From Luteibacter aegosomaticola (GTDB lineage Bacteria > Pseudomonadota > Gammaproteobacteria > Xanthomonadales > Rhodanobacteraceae): a stretch of DNA of 64,000 nucleotides. The notes under the pieces were generated by a model, which saw only the letters and a program-made list of their open reading frames with translations, was not told the DNA's origin and searched no databases. Position 1 is the stretch's first letter; the number at the start of each line of letters is the position of its first letter. Of the stretch, positions 1 through 12,104 are shown piece by piece. Where the stretch lies: NCBI RefSeq assembly GCF_023078475.1, contig NZ_CP095741.1, forward strand, positions 1-64,000, in the 5' to 3' direction. The position numbers and the translations under genes were made by a program.

Positions 1-1371
1 ATGAGTGATCTCTGGAGGCGCTGTCTTGAGCGTCTTGATGGCGAATTGAGCCCCGAAGACGTCCATACCTGGCTCATGCCCTTGCAGGCCAGGGAGGACG
101 GCACGGGCCTGTACCTGTACGCGCCCAACCCGTATTCGCTGGATACGGTGCGCAGCCAGTTCCTGGCACGGATCGAGGCGATCATCCAGCACCTGGCTGG
201 CCATCCCCTGCCCGTTCGCCTGGAAGTCGGTTCGCATGGCGCACGGCCGGCACCCGCACGCCCCGCGTCGTCTGTCGCGGTGAGCGCACCTGCGCCGTCG
301 TCCGCTGCCGCGCCTGCGGTGCACGCACCCGCCGCGCCCGAACCGCCCCACCAGCACAACCTGGACCCGCACTACACGTTCGAGACGTTCGTGGAAGGCA
401 AGTCGAACCAGCTGGGCAAGGCAGCGGCGATGCAGGTCGCGATGAATCCCGGCCGTGCGTACAACCCGCTCCTGCTCTATGGCGGCACCGGTCTCGGTAA
501 GACGCATCTTATGCATGCGGCCGGCAACCTCCTGCTGCAAAACAATCCGGAAGCGAAGGTGCTCTACCTGCGTTCGGAACAGTTCGTCAGCGGCATGGTG
601 AAAGCGCTGCAGCAGAAGAACATGGATGACTTCAAGCGCCGCTTCCGTTCGGTGGACGCGCTGTTGATCGATGACATCCAGTTCTTCGCCGGCAAGGACA
701 CCACGCAGGAAGAGTTCTTCCACACGTTCAATGCGCTGTTCGAAGCGAAGCAGCAGATCATCCTGACGTGTGACCGCTACCCGAAGGAGCTGGACAAGCT
801 CGAGCCGCGCTTGAAGTCGCGCCTGGGTTGGGGTCTGTCGGTGGCTATCGAGCCGCCCGATTTCGAAACGCGCGCGGCGATCCTGCTCTCCAAGGCCGCT
901 GACAAGGACATGGCGCTCTCGGAGGACGTCGCGATGCTGCTCGCGCGCCGCATCCGCTCCAACGTGCGTGATCTTGAGGGTGCGCTCAACACGCTGGCGG
1001 CGCGTGCCAACTTCTACCGTCGCGATATCACCACGGACTTCGCGGAAGAGACCCTGCGCGACCTGCTCAATACCCATGCGCAGGCCGTGACGGTGCCCAA
1101 CATCCAGAAGACGGTCGCGGACTACTACCAGGTCCGCCTGTCCGACCTGCTCTCCAAGCGCCGTGTGCGCTCCCTGGCGCGTCCGCGGCAGGTAGCCATG
1201 GCCCTGTCCAAGGAACTGACCGAACACAGCCTCCCGGAGATTGGAGAGGCTTTTGGCGGTCGTGACCACACGACGGTGCTCCACGCCTGCCGGACCATCC
1301 GCGGTTTCTGTGAGAAAGATGTGCGTATGCGACAGGATTGGGAACAGCTCATCCGTATCTTGACGGGCTGA
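1..1371 (+). CDS. dnaA: Chromosomal replication initiator protein DnaA
   Basis: AAA+ ATPase that binds DnaA boxes and opens the origin. The 456-residue protein has the four family domains: an N-terminal helicase/DiaA-interaction domain (about 1-80), an Ala/Pro-rich linker (about 80-120), the AAA+ core with Walker A GGTGLGKT at 161-168 and Walker B LLIDD at 221-225, and the C-terminal DNA-binding domain with the signature [11 protein letters not shown] at 419-429. Length is normal for the family. The gene begins at base 1 of the window, so its promoter and any origin sequence upstream lie outside. It is followed by dnaN, recF and gyrB on the same strand, the classical order at a bacterial origin. 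Confidence 0.98.
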   Translation: MSDLWRRCLERLDGELSPEDVHTWLMPLQAREDGTGLYLYAPNPYSLDTVRSQFLARIEAIIQHLAGHPLPVRLEVGSHGARPAPARPASSVAVSAPAPSSAAAPAVHAPAAPEPPHQHNLDPHYTFETFVEGKSNQLGKAAAMQVAMNPGRAYNPLLLYGGTGLGKTHLMHAAGNLLLQNNPEAKVLYLRSEQFVSGMVKALQQKNMDDFKRRFRSVDALLIDDIQFFAGKDTTQEEFFHTFNALFEAKQQIILTCDRYPKELDKLEPRLKSRLGWGLSVAIEPPDFETRAAILLSKAADKDMALSEDVAMLLARRIRSNVRDLEGALNTLAARANFYRRDITTDFAEETLRDLLNTHAQAVTVPNIQKTVADYYQVRLSDLLSKRRVRSLARPRQVAMALSKELTEHSLPEIGEAFGGRDHTTVLHACRTIRGFCEKDVRMRQDWEQLIRILTG

Positions 1372-1584
1372 GAACCTGTGGATAATACGTGGGTGACCTG
1401 AGGACAGTTCCAGACCTCAAAGTTATCCACAATGCGCCCACATGAAACCGCCAGCTCAAGCCAGTTGATATCAAGTAGCAACACATTGAAAAGTAAGACG
1501 AAATCTTAGTTTTCAAGATATCCACCGGCCTAACAACAACCACTATAAAATCTTTAAAACCTTAAAAGCAGGAGTAGGGGACGC
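1372..1584. other. oriC: dnaA-dnaN intergenic region with DnaA boxes (possible part of oriC)
   Basis: This 213-bp gap holds two perfect 9-mer DnaA boxes in opposite orientation: TGTGGATAA at 1377-1385 and TTATCCACA at 1423-1431. It becomes AT-rich from about 1470 to 1570, unlike the surrounding coding DNA, and has a near-match TATCCACC around 1518-1525. The dnaA-dnaN gap is an origin or regulatory region in many bacteria. Two boxes are few for a complete origin, so the other part may lie upstream of dnaA, outside the window. Confidence 0.6.
1544..1574 (+). promoter_or_regulatory. Candidate -10 element and ribosome binding site of dnaN
   Basis: TATAAA at 1544-1549 is a good -10-like hexamer in the AT-rich stretch. 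AGGAG at 1570-1574 lies ten bases before the dnaN ATG at 1585 and supports that start. No convincing -35 box was seen. Confidence 0.4.
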
Positions 1585-2685
1585 ATGCAATTCAGCATCC
1601 AGAGGGAAGTACTGCTCAAACCCCTGCAGCAGGTCGTGGGCGTCGTTGAACGCCGACAGACGCTGCCCGTGTTGGCCAACCTCCTGGTGCGCGCCTCCGG
1701 TAGCAATGTTTCCTTTACCGGCACGGATCTCGAAGTCGAGATGGTGGCAACCACTGCCGCCGACGCTGTGCAGGAAGGCGAGATCACCATTCCCGCCCGC
1801 AAGCTGTTCGATATCGTTCGCGCATTGCCCGATGGCGCGAAGATCGATCTGAAGCTCAACGGCGACCGTATCGCGCTCAACGCTGGCCGCAGCCGCTTTA
1901 CGCTGGCCACGCTGCCCGCCACGGAATTCCCGACCGTCGATGAAATCGAACTGGTTGAGAGAGTGTCGCTGCCGGAAGAAGTGCTGCGCGATCTGATGGA
2001 GCGCACCGCGTTCGCCATGGCGAACCAGGATGTGCGCTATTACCTCAACGGCATGCTGCTCGATCTGCAGGAACACACCCTGCGTTGCGTGGCGACCGAT
2101 GGCCATCGCCTGGCGCTTAAGGAAACCCGTCTAGAAAGTTCGGTTACGGCGCGTCGCCAGATCATCATTCCCCGCAAGGGCGTAAACGAGCTGATTGGCT
2201 TGTTCGAATCGGGCGAGGGCCAGGTGGAGCTCGAGTTCGGTCGGAACCACCTGCGTGTTAGCCGCGGTGGCGTGCGGTTCACTTCGAAGCTCATCGACGG
2301 CCGTTTCCCGGATTACGAAGCGGTCATCCCGCTTGGTGCCGACAAGACGGCGACGATCGAGCGCGACGTGCTGCGTAGCGCCCTGCAGCGCGCCGCGATT
2401 CTCTCGAACGAGAAGTACCGCGGTGTGAAGCTGGAACTGCAGCCGGGCCACATCAAGATCGTGGCGCACAACCCAGAGCAGGAAGAAGCCCAGGAAGAAG
2501 TCGAAGCCGAGACCAGCGTCAGCGACCTGGCCGTGGGCTTCAACGTGGGCTACCTGCTCGATGCGCTCGGCGCACTGCGTGGCGAGAAGGTTCGTCTGAA
2601 CCTGCGTGACGCCCAGTCGAGCTGCTTGCTGCAGGAAGAGGGCAACGATGAAGCTCGCCATGTGGTGATGCCGCTTCGCCTCTGA
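1585..2685 (+). CDS. dnaN: DNA polymerase III sliding clamp (beta subunit)
   Basis: Ring-shaped processivity factor that tethers polymerase III to DNA and binds many repair and replication partners. The 366-residue product is full length, with the three repeated clamp folds expected for DnaN. It begins MQFSIQREVLLKPLQQVVG and ends VVMPLRL, the usual clamp C-terminus that helps form the partner-binding pocket. The start is supported by AGGAG ten bases upstream. It sits between dnaA and recF. A strong hairpin follows the stop codon, so at least some dnaN transcripts probably end before recF. Confidence 0.98.
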   Translation: MQFSIQREVLLKPLQQVVGVVERRQTLPVLANLLVRASGSNVSFTGTDLEVEMVATTAADAVQEGEITIPARKLFDIVRALPDGAKIDLKLNGDRIALNAGRSRFTLATLPATEFPTVDEIELVERVSLPEEVLRDLMERTAFAMANQDVRYYLNGMLLDLQEHTLRCVATDGHRLALKETRLESSVTARRQIIIPRKGVNELIGLFESGEGQVELEFGRNHLRVSRGGVRFTSKLIDGRFPDYEAVIPLGADKTATIERDVLRSALQRAAILSNEKYRGVKLELQPGHIKIVAHNPEQEEAQEEVEAETSVSDLAVGFNVGYLLDALGALRGEKVRLNLRDAQSSCLLQEEGNDEARHVVMPLRL

Positions 2686-2712
2686 CCACCTGAGGCGGTA
2701 AAGTTCGGCCAT

Positions 2713-2753
2713 GACGCCGGGGATGTCTTCGACACCCCGGCGTCTTTCGTTTT
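2713..2753 (+). terminator. Intrinsic terminator-like hairpin between dnaN and recF
   Basis: GACGCCGGGG (2713-2722) pairs perfectly with CCCCGGCGTC (2735-2744). The top of the stem continues as TGTC-TTC-GACA with one bulged A. The run TTTCGTTTT follows at 2745-2753. This is a strong stem with a T-rich tail that would limit read-through into recF. Confidence 0.75.
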
Positions 2754-2774
2754 GGCATGGGATAAAGGCAGGGA

Positions 2775-6363
<3,589 letters not shown>

Positions 6364-6393
6364 TTCCGTCCAGTTACCTGGCGAATTAGATCG

Positions 6394-6428
6394 AAACGCC
6401 CGGCCGTCGCGAGACGGTCGGGCGTTTT
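6394..6428 (+). terminator. Intrinsic terminator after gyrB
   Basis: AAACGCCCGGCCGTC pairs with GACGGTCGGGCGTTTT across a GCGA loop, with one G-T pair. The hairpin begins 30 bases after the gyrB stop codon and its 3' arm ends in a T run. Confidence 0.85.
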
Positions 6429-6650
6429 CATATCCACGACGTTCGTCCGCGTAGGGTGGATCGAAAACCCGTTTTCAAGGGCCAAAAATCACACTTTTTT
6501 GGTCAGCGCCAACGTTCTTCTAACAAGTCATTGTTTTGACTATTTATTTTTGTCGCGCTGCGACTTGTTCTTAGGAATCAAATCGGGTTAACCTCTCAAG
6601 TCCCCCGGAGCACCGCAAGGTGCGTCGACTCCTTCAACCGAGGTCCGTCA
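6429..6650 (+). promoter_or_regulatory. Upstream region of the TPR gene with two small hairpins
   Basis: This gap is AT-rich around 6485-6560. TTGACT at 6536-6541 is a good -35 hexamer, but no clear -10 follows at standard spacing. GTCGC-GCT-GCGAC forms a small palindrome near 6552-6564. GCACC-GCAA-GGTGC at 6610-6623 is a stem with a stable GNRA-type loop in the presumed leader. GAGG at 6641-6644 precedes the ATG at 6651. Confidence 0.35.
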
Positions 6651-7949
6651 ATGAATCAGGGTTTCTTCAACAAGATGGCGCTCGCTACGGCGATCGCACT
6701 TTCTCTCACCAGCGGTGCAGTCGGTGCCAAAGACAAGCCGGCCGATGCCAAGAAGGAAGTGCTGTACCCGAACGCCACTCGCACGGAACCCAAGCTCGAT
6801 CTGAAGAGCGAGAAGGATCAGAAGGCGATCAACGAAGGCCTCGACGCCGCGAACAACGGTGACAAGGACAACGCGATCAAGATCCTGACGCCGCTCGCCG
6901 ATGGTTCGGGCACGAGCAGCAAGTACGCCCAGGCGCTCGCCCTGCAGGGCCTCGCCAACATGAAGTACAACGATGGCGACGTGAAGGGCGCTATCACCAC
7001 GCTGAAGCAGGCGCTCGATATCGGCGTCATGCCGAACGACACCTACTTCCAGCTGAAGTATATGTACACCCAGTTCCTCGTGGCCGATGAGCAGTACGCT
7101 CCGGCGCTCCAGTCGCTGCACGAATGGCGCGACCAGGGTAAGAAGGAAACGGCCGATTCGTACGGCCTCGAAGGCAACATCGATTACCGCCTCGAGAAGT
7201 ACCAGGACGCGATCAACGCCATCACCAAGGCGAAGTCGATGCCGGACGCGAAGCCGCAGGCTTCGTGGGACCAGATCCTGATGGCCAGCTACTCGGAGAC
7301 CGGCCAGGGCGACAAGGCCGCGCAGATGGCTTCGGATGAGCTCGCCAAGAATCCGAACGACGCCACCGCGCTGAACAACGCCACCTCGTCGCTGATCCAG
7401 GCGCAGAAGTATCCCGAAGCGATCGCCCTGATGGAGAAGGCGCACACCGCCGGCGCCATCAAGGACGAGAAGCAGTACGTGAACTTCGCCAAGATCTACC
7501 TGATCGACGGCCAGAACAACGAAGCCCGTCAGAAGGGCAACGCCCAGAAGGCCGCTGCCATCCTCAAGGAAGGCATGGACAAGGGTGTGGTGCAGAAGTC
7601 TGGCGACAACTACAACCTGATCGCCGACTCGTACATCACGGCTGACGACATGACCAACGCCACCTCCGCGCTCAACGAGGCGGTCAAGGTCGCGACCAAC
7701 GGCGAGCCGGCGCTCAAGCTCGCCCGCGTCAACCTCCAGGAAAACAAATACGCCGCGGCCGAGAAGGCAGCGACGGACGCCATCAGCAAGGGCGTGCAGC
7801 ATAAGGGCCAGGCCTACATGGTGCGCGCGGAAGCCAAGCGTGGTCAGAAGAACAAGCAGGGTGCTATCGCGGACATGAAGCTCGCGGCGCAGGATCCTGA
7901 AACGTCTGCCAAGGCCAACGCCTGGTTGAAAACCGCAGGTAACCAGTAA
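6651..7949 (+). CDS. Periplasmic tetratricopeptide repeat protein
   Basis: The 432-residue product starts with a signal peptide (hydrophobic ALATAIALSLTSGAVGA, cleavage probably after about residue 26). The mature part is built of helical TPR-like repeats that appear as alternating NGDKDNAIKILTPLA, GDVKGAITTLKQAL, YPEAIALMEKA and KYAAAEKAATDAIS units. TPR proteins are scaffolds for protein contacts and no enzymatic motif is visible. Its position just before tonB-exbB-exbD suggests, but does not prove, a role near the TonB complex. The start is supported by GAGG seven bases upstream. The gene is codon-biased like highly expressed neighbours. Confidence 0.75.
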   Translation: MNQGFFNKMALATAIALSLTSGAVGAKDKPADAKKEVLYPNATRTEPKLDLKSEKDQKAINEGLDAANNGDKDNAIKILTPLADGSGTSSKYAQALALQGLANMKYNDGDVKGAITTLKQALDIGVMPNDTYFQLKYMYTQFLVADEQYAPALQSLHEWRDQGKKETADSYGLEGNIDYRLEKYQDAINAITKAKSMPDAKPQASWDQILMASYSETGQGDKAAQMASDELAKNPNDATALNNATSSLIQAQKYPEAIALMEKAHTAGAIKDEKQYVNFAKIYLIDGQNNEARQKGNAQKAAAILKEGMDKGVVQKSGDNYNLIADSYITADDMTNATSALNEAVKVATNGEPALKLARVNLQENKYAAAEKAATDAISKGVQHKGQAYMVRAEAKRGQKNKQGAIADMKLAAQDPETSAKANAWLKTAGNQ

Positions 7950-7966
7950 GGCCTTGTAAAGTGCCG

Positions 7967-8003
7967 GAAGGGGGTCTTATGGCCTGCCATAAATCTTCCC
8001 TTC
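7967..8003 (+). terminator. Interrupted hairpin after the TPR gene
   Basis: GAAGGG (7967-7972) can pair with CCCTTC (7998-8003), and inside it TTATGG (7977-7982) pairs with CCATAA (7987-7992) over a CCTG loop. There is no good T run, so termination is uncertain. It could separate the TPR gene from tonB. Confidence 0.35.
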
Positions 8004-8141
8004 AGGCGCTATACAAACGCCATATGCTGGTGTAACTTGCTTCTTTTCCGCTTGCAAAAACCGCGTTCAAGCCATGTGAACATGCTGGACGTCGGGAAGC
8101 AGCGGGCTCACTTCCGCTTGATTAGCTCTTGATAGTGACTG

Positions 8142-8804
8142 ATGGCCTCAAGTAACGAATCAACCGGCCAAGCGCCGTTCAGTTGGGGGCGCACAAGTGC
8201 GTTGGCAGTAGCCATCGCGCTGCACTCGTTCGCTTTCCTGCTGCTGGTCGCGCCTATGGCGCCGCCGCAGTCGCAGGAGAAGAAGACGGACAAGGTGGTC
8301 CAGGTCGACTTCATCGAACCGCCGCCGCCCCCCCCGCCGCCGCCGCCGCCGCCTCCGGAACCCCCGAAGCAGCCGCCGCCGAAAATCATTCAGCAGGTGA
8401 AGCCGCCGCCGACACCGCCGCCGCCGGCTCCGCCGCCGCCGGCTGTTGAAGAGGCGAGCACGAATGCCCAACCGGCACCGCCGCCGGCGCCTCCCGCGCC
8501 GCCTGCACCGCCGGCGGACATCGCGCCGAGCGAAAATCTGTCGTACCGTCAGCGTAACCCGCCAAAGTATCCGCCGCAGGCGGTTCGCCAGCGGCATGAA
8601 GGTACGGTGGTACTTCTGGTTCTCGTGGCTGTCGACGGTACGCCGAAAGACATCCAGGTCGACCAGTCGAGCGGTTTCCGCGAACTGGACAAGGCAGCGC
8701 AGGATGCGGCCAGGAACTGGCGATTCAACCCGGGCAAGCGAGGCGGTCAGGCCGTCGAAGGCTATGCACGTGTCCCCGTTACGTTCAACCTAAACCAGCT
8801 GTAA
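8142..8804 (+). CDS. tonB: TonB energy transducer
   Basis: Couples the inner-membrane proton motive force to outer-membrane TonB-dependent receptors. The 220-residue product has an N-terminal membrane anchor (about 20-40, ALAVAIALHSFAFLLLV), then a long Pro-rich periplasmic linker that includes thirteen consecutive prolines. The C-terminal TonB domain has YPPQAVRQRHEGTVVL and ends in the typical VPVTFNL strand. It is followed closely by exbB and two exbD genes, the complete energising complex. The proline run is encoded partly by a C8 tract (8328-8335), which could be slippage-prone. Confidence 0.95.
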   Translation: MASSNESTGQAPFSWGRTSALAVAIALHSFAFLLLVAPMAPPQSQEKKTDKVVQVDFIEPPPPPPPPPPPPPEPPKQPPPKIIQQVKPPPTPPPPAPPPPAVEEASTNAQPAPPPAPPAPPAPPADIAPSENLSYRQRNPPKYPPQAVRQRHEGTVVLLVLVAVDGTPKDIQVDQSSGFRELDKAAQDAARNWRFNPGKRGGQAVEGYARVPVTFNLNQL

Positions 8805-8858
8805 GCCCCCACCGCTTACAACTTTTAAGTTCACGCTTGACTTCCCAAGGGTAGCGTT

Positions 8859-9605
8859 ATGTTGCAAGACACCTCCGCTCAGCCTGCTACGCCAGGTAAC
8901 TCCAATGCCGACGCCCTCAAGCAGATGGGCTTCGACCACCTCATCCACCACTTCGACTTCCTTGGTTGGATCGTGTTCGTGGTGCTGGTCGCGATGTCCG
9001 TGCTCTCGTGGTACTTCATCGTCGCCAACTTCATCCGTAACAGCCTGGTGCGTTCGCGCGCCGACAAGGTGATCCAGGGCTTCTGGAACACCGCGTCGAC
9101 CCAGGAAGCCATTCGTATGCTCGAAGAGCAGCCGAAGGGCGAACCGTTCTCGAAGATCGCGCTCGACGCCGCTTCGGCCGTTGCTCACCACCAGCAGGCT
9201 GCTGGCGGTCGCCTCGCCGAGTCGCTGTCGCGTTCGGAATTCATCGATCGCGCCCTTCGCCAGGCCGTGGCTCGCGAGAGCCTGCGTCTCGAAGGCGGCC
9301 TGACCCTGCTCGCCACGGTCGGTTCGTCGGCCCCGTTCATCGGTCTTCTCGGTACGGTGTGGGGTATCTACCACGCGCTGATCGGTATCGCCGCGTCGGG
9401 TTCGGCTTCGATGGATAAGGTCGCTGGCCCCGTCGGTGAAGCTCTGATCATGACCGCTTTCGGTCTGTTCACCGCTATCCCGGCCGTGCTTGCGTACAAC
9501 TTCTTCATGCGCTCGAACCGCCTGACCTACGCCCAGTTCGACGAATTCGCGCACGACCTGCACGACTTCTTCGCCACTGGCGCCCGTGTCGAAGGCACGA
9601 AGTAA
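8859..9605 (+). CDS. exbB: ExbB/TolQ family proton channel protein
   Basis: Inner-membrane subunit that, with ExbD, forms the proton-driven motor that energises TonB. The 248-residue product belongs to the MotA/TolQ/ExbB family. It has a first membrane segment near residues 30-52 (GWIVFVVLVAMSVLSWYFIV), a large cytoplasmic loop, and two C-terminal membrane segments around GLTLLATVGSSAPFIGLLGTV and ALIMTAFGLFTAIPAVLAYN, with the family glycine- and proline-rich motifs. It follows tonB by 54 bp and precedes exbD by 19 bp. Confidence 0.95.
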   Translation: MLQDTSAQPATPGNSNADALKQMGFDHLIHHFDFLGWIVFVVLVAMSVLSWYFIVANFIRNSLVRSRADKVIQGFWNTASTQEAIRMLEEQPKGEPFSKIALDAASAVAHHQQAAGGRLAESLSRSEFIDRALRQAVARESLRLEGGLTLLATVGSSAPFIGLLGTVWGIYHALIGIAASGSASMDKVAGPVGEALIMTAFGLFTAIPAVLAYNFFMRSNRLTYAQFDEFAHDLHDFFATGARVEGTK

Positions 9606-9624
9606 TCGTTAGAGGAATTGACCC

Positions 9625-10044
9625 ATGGCTATGAGCAGCGGGGGCAACTCCGGTGGGCCGATGTCAGAAATCAACGTCACGCCGCTCGTCGACGTGATGC
9701 TGGTTCTGCTGATCATCTTCATGATCACGGCACCCCTGATGTCCCATAAGGTCGCGATCGATCTGCCGAAGGCTAATCCGAACGTTAAGGATGACACCCC
9801 GGTCGAGCCGATGGACCTCGCGGTCAAGCCGGACGGTACGTACTTCCTCAATGACGGTGAAGTCAGCGAGGCTGAACTGAAGGCCCAGTTCGCGGTTGCG
9901 GCGGCTAAGTCGCCGCAGCCGGAGCTCCAGATCCGTGCCGACCGCACCACCGAATACAAAGTGGTGAAGAAGATTCTTGGCGATGCCAAGGATGCCGGTA
10001 TGGTCCACGTCGGCTTCATGGCGACTGGCAAGGCGGGGGAGTAA
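9625..10044 (+). CDS. exbD: ExbD/TolR family protein, first copy
   Basis: Stator partner of ExbB in the TonB motor. The 139-residue product has a short cytoplasmic N-terminus with the conserved SEINVTPLVDVMLVLLI stretch, in which the membrane-embedded Asp is the expected proton-carrying residue, followed by one membrane helix and a periplasmic domain. AGAGGAATTG upstream gives a good ribosome binding site. It corresponds to exbD1 of the Xanthomonas cluster tonB-exbB-exbD1-exbD2. Confidence 0.94.
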   Translation: MAMSSGGNSGGPMSEINVTPLVDVMLVLLIIFMITAPLMSHKVAIDLPKANPNVKDDTPVEPMDLAVKPDGTYFLNDGEVSEAELKAQFAVAAAKSPQPELQIRADRTTEYKVVKKILGDAKDAGMVHVGFMATGKAGE

Positions 10045-10049
10045 CGAAC

Positions 10050-10457
10050 ATGGCATTCAGCTCAGGTAATTCCGGTGGCCCGATGTCGGACATCAACGTC
10101 ACGCCGCTCGTCGACGTGATGCTGGTGCTCCTGATCATCTTCATGATCACGGCTCCGATGCTGTCGAATAAGATCAAGATTGATCTTCCGCAGCCGAATC
10201 CGAACATCGTCAATCCAGAAAATCCGCCGGATCCCGTCCGGCTGCAGATCCGCCAGGATGGTTCGCTGTATTGGAACGATACGCCGGTTGACGAGCTGGG
10301 CCTTCGCGCCCAGATCGCGGTGATCGCGACGCAGGCGAACCAGCCGGAACTGCAGATCGACGCGGATGATGCGGTTCAGTACGAGGTCGTGGCTCGCGTG
10401 CTTGCTGACGCTAAGGGCCAGGGCCTGACCAAGATCGGCTTCGTTAACGCGCAGTAA
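10050..10457 (+). CDS. exbD: ExbD/TolR family protein, second copy
   Basis: Second ExbD paralogue (135 residues), 5 bp after the first. It keeps the membrane motif SDINVTPLVDVMLVLLI with the conserved Asp, but its periplasmic domain differs clearly from the first copy. A second exbD is a known feature of Xanthomonas tonB clusters, where the extra copy has been linked to plant-related phenotypes rather than basic iron uptake. Whether that applies here is unknown. A strong intrinsic terminator follows. Confidence 0.93.
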   Translation: MAFSSGNSGGPMSDINVTPLVDVMLVLLIIFMITAPMLSNKIKIDLPQPNPNIVNPENPPDPVRLQIRQDGSLYWNDTPVDELGLRAQIAVIATQANQPELQIDADDAVQYEVVARVLADAKGQGLTKIGFVNAQ

Positions 10458-10483
10458 TCGATCACGGTCTGTCCGGTAAGACT

Positions 10484-10513
10484 AAAAACCCCGCCTCACG
10501 GCGGGGTTTTTTT
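10484..10513 (+). terminator. Intrinsic terminator after the tonB cluster
   Basis: AAAAACCCCGCC, loop TCAC, GGCGGGGTTTTTTT: a perfect 12-bp stem with A and T runs on either side. It can work on both strands, so it may also end the convergent pdxJ transcript. Confidence 0.92.
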
Positions 10514-10524
10514 ATGCGCGTCGG

Positions 10525-10549
10525 TTGGAGCGCGCTTGCGCGCGATCGG
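10525..10549. repeat. REP-like palindrome, copy 1
   Basis: TTGGAGCGCGCTTGCGCGCG core, with GCGCGC-TT-GCGCGC as the stem. The same element occurs at 15591-15622 and 21551-21577, always between genes or at gene ends. Similar short palindromes are dispersed in many gammaproteobacterial genomes. Confidence 0.65.
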
Positions 10550-10551
10550 TG

Positions 10552-11295
10552 TTACTTCAGGATATCGAGATAAGCGCGAACCGTATTCGAAAGCCCCTGG
10601 TACAAGGCCTCACCAATCAAGGCATGCCCGATCGACACTTCGGCAAGGCCAGGAATTGCAGCCTTGAACGTTCCAAGATTCGCCTGGCTCAGATCGTGCC
10701 CCGCATTCACCGCGAGCCCCGCCTGCTGCGCACGACGAGCCGTGTCGGCGAACGAAGCCAGTTCCGCACGCGCGTCGCCTTCCTCAAATGCCGCGGCATA
10801 AGGACCGGTGTAAAGCTCAATACGTTGGATACCGATCGCGACGGCGTCGGCGAACCCCTCCCCGCCGGCATCGACGAACACGCTGACACGGCAACCGATC
10901 TCGCGAAACGCAGCCACCACGGGCTTTAGCGTTTCGATGTCCTTCGTCAGGTCAAAGCCGTGATCGGACGTGATCTGGCCATCGCCATCGGGAACGAGCG
11001 TGACCTGCGTCGGCTTCACTTCGCGGCAGAGCTCGATCAACCCCGGATACGCACCGCGTGCGCCGGCGAACGGGTTCCCTTCGATGTTGTATTCCACGCG
11101 CCCACGCAACAGGCCCGCCAGAGTACGCACATCGGCCGGCGTGACATGGCGCATATCGGGACGGGGGTGCACCGTGAGGCCGCCGCAACCTGCTTCGATG
11201 CAGGTATGGGCCGCGGTGGCGATATCGGGTTCGTTGCCGCCACGCGAATTGCGGAGTACGGCGATCTTGTTCAGGTTAACGCTGAGTAGGGTCAT
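10552..11295 (-). CDS. pdxJ: Pyridoxine 5'-phosphate synthase
   Basis: Last step of the DXP-dependent vitamin B6 pathway: condensation of 3-amino-2-oxopropyl phosphate with deoxyxylulose 5-phosphate. The 247-residue product has the family landmarks [15 protein letters not shown] at the N-terminus, [41 protein letters not shown] and [11 protein letters not shown], covering the phosphate-binding and active-site loops. Length is standard. It converges on the tonB cluster, an arrangement also seen next to tonB-exbB-exbD in Xanthomonas. Confidence 0.96.
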   Translation of the reverse strand: MTLLSVNLNKIAVLRNSRGGNEPDIATAAHTCIEAGCGGLTVHPRPDMRHVTPADVRTLAGLLRGRVEYNIEGNPFAGARGAYPGLIELCREVKPTQVTLVPDGDGQITSDHGFDLTKDIETLKPVVAAFREIGCRVSVFVDAGGEGFADAVAIGIQRIELYTGPYAAAFEEGDARAELASFADTARRAQQAGLAVNAGHDLSQANLGTFKAAIPGLAEVSIGHALIGEALYQGLSNTVRAYLDILK

Positions 11296-11304
11296 CGACG
11301 GTCC

Positions 11305-11340
11305 AAAAAAGTGCGCACGTCACTAAGCGCGACGTGCGCA
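11305..11340 (-). terminator. Intrinsic terminator of the phosphopantetheinyl transferase gene
   Basis: On the minus strand TGCGCACGTC pairs with GACGTGCGCA over a 9-nt loop and is followed by six T residues. It separates the transferase gene from pdxJ. A second small stem, GCGCCAC/GTGGCGC, lies at 11363-11382. Confidence 0.75.
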
Positions 11341-11436
11341 ATGACTGTCGTCCCAGCATAACGCGCCACCTCCCTGTGGCGCACTCCACGGCTCACACAC
11401 ACACGCCATGTAAGACACGGCCCGGCCCGAAAAGGT

Positions 11437-12060
11437 TCAAACCGGAAATGTGAAGACGCGCACGGAGCGGCTCTCTCCGCGCCATGCGACGGAACCTACG
11501 AGCCCTTCGCCCAGCTCGAGCTTACCGACCTGCCACGCGCTGGCCGGCCCGATGTCGCCGTCGAAATCCGCAGGGGCAAGGTAATAACCATCGGGCGCAA
11601 AGCCGACACGATGAAGGCCGTACACCAACCCGCCGCCATGTGCCTTCAGCACGGCCTCCTTGGCCGTCCACAGGGCGAGGAACCCGTCCAGCAGATCATC
11701 GCCCGTGAACCGCTTGAGCCACTCGGTCTCAGCCGGGGCAAAGAATCGCTGTGCTAACTCGATGGCGCGAACCCGAGGCCGGACCCGCTCGACATCCACG
11801 CCCACCTCGAAGCCGAGAGGCCCCCGCCCTACCGCGAACAACGCGGTATCGCGGCTATGCGACCAGCTAAAGCCGAGCATGCTCGCCTGGCCGCGGAACA
11901 GCGGCTTACCGTGTTCGCCTCGATCGACCTCGGGGGCATCGGGCCCCGCGTAGGCGGCTAGCAGGTCGCGGATGGATGATGACGAGGCCGCATCGCTATC
12001 CCATGGCAATTGCCACACGTGGATCTCGGCTTCAGGCAGGTTGGGGACGTGCAAAGACAT
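11437..12060 (-). CDS. 4'-phosphopantetheinyl transferase superfamily protein (Sfp-like)
   Basis: Transfers the phosphopantetheine arm from coenzyme A to carrier-protein domains. The central part shows the superfamily metal and catalytic motifs: FSWSHSRD, GVDVE and FLALWTAKEAVLKAHG. I place the start at the internal ATG (12060), giving MSLHVPNLPEAEIHVWQL and 207 residues. An ATG at 12102 would add 14 residues but has no visible ribosome binding site. No polyketide or peptide synthetase gene lies in this window, so its target (housekeeping AcpP or a secondary-metabolite carrier) cannot be told. Confidence 0.85.
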   Translation of the reverse strand: MSLHVPNLPEAEIHVWQLPWDSDAASSSSIRDLLAAYAGPDAPEVDRGEHGKPLFRGQASMLGFSWSHSRDTALFAVGRGPLGFEVGVDVERVRPRVRAIELAQRFFAPAETEWLKRFTGDDLLDGFLALWTAKEAVLKAHGGGLVYGLHRVGFAPDGYYLAPADFDGDIGPASAWQVGKLELGEGLVGSVAWRGESRSVRVFTFPV

Positions 12061-12104
12061 AGCCCATGCTAGCCTGAGCCCGTGTCTGAAAGGGACCCCC
12101 ACAA

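Noticed and set aside
6648..7802. 384-codon open frame opposite the TPR gene
   Set aside because: Shadow of a gene with strong codon bias and signal peptide on the plus strand.
8321..8560. CCG-rich stretch as a tandem repeat or microsatellite element
   Set aside because: It is fully explained by the proline-rich linker of TonB; only the C8 tract is kept as an observation.
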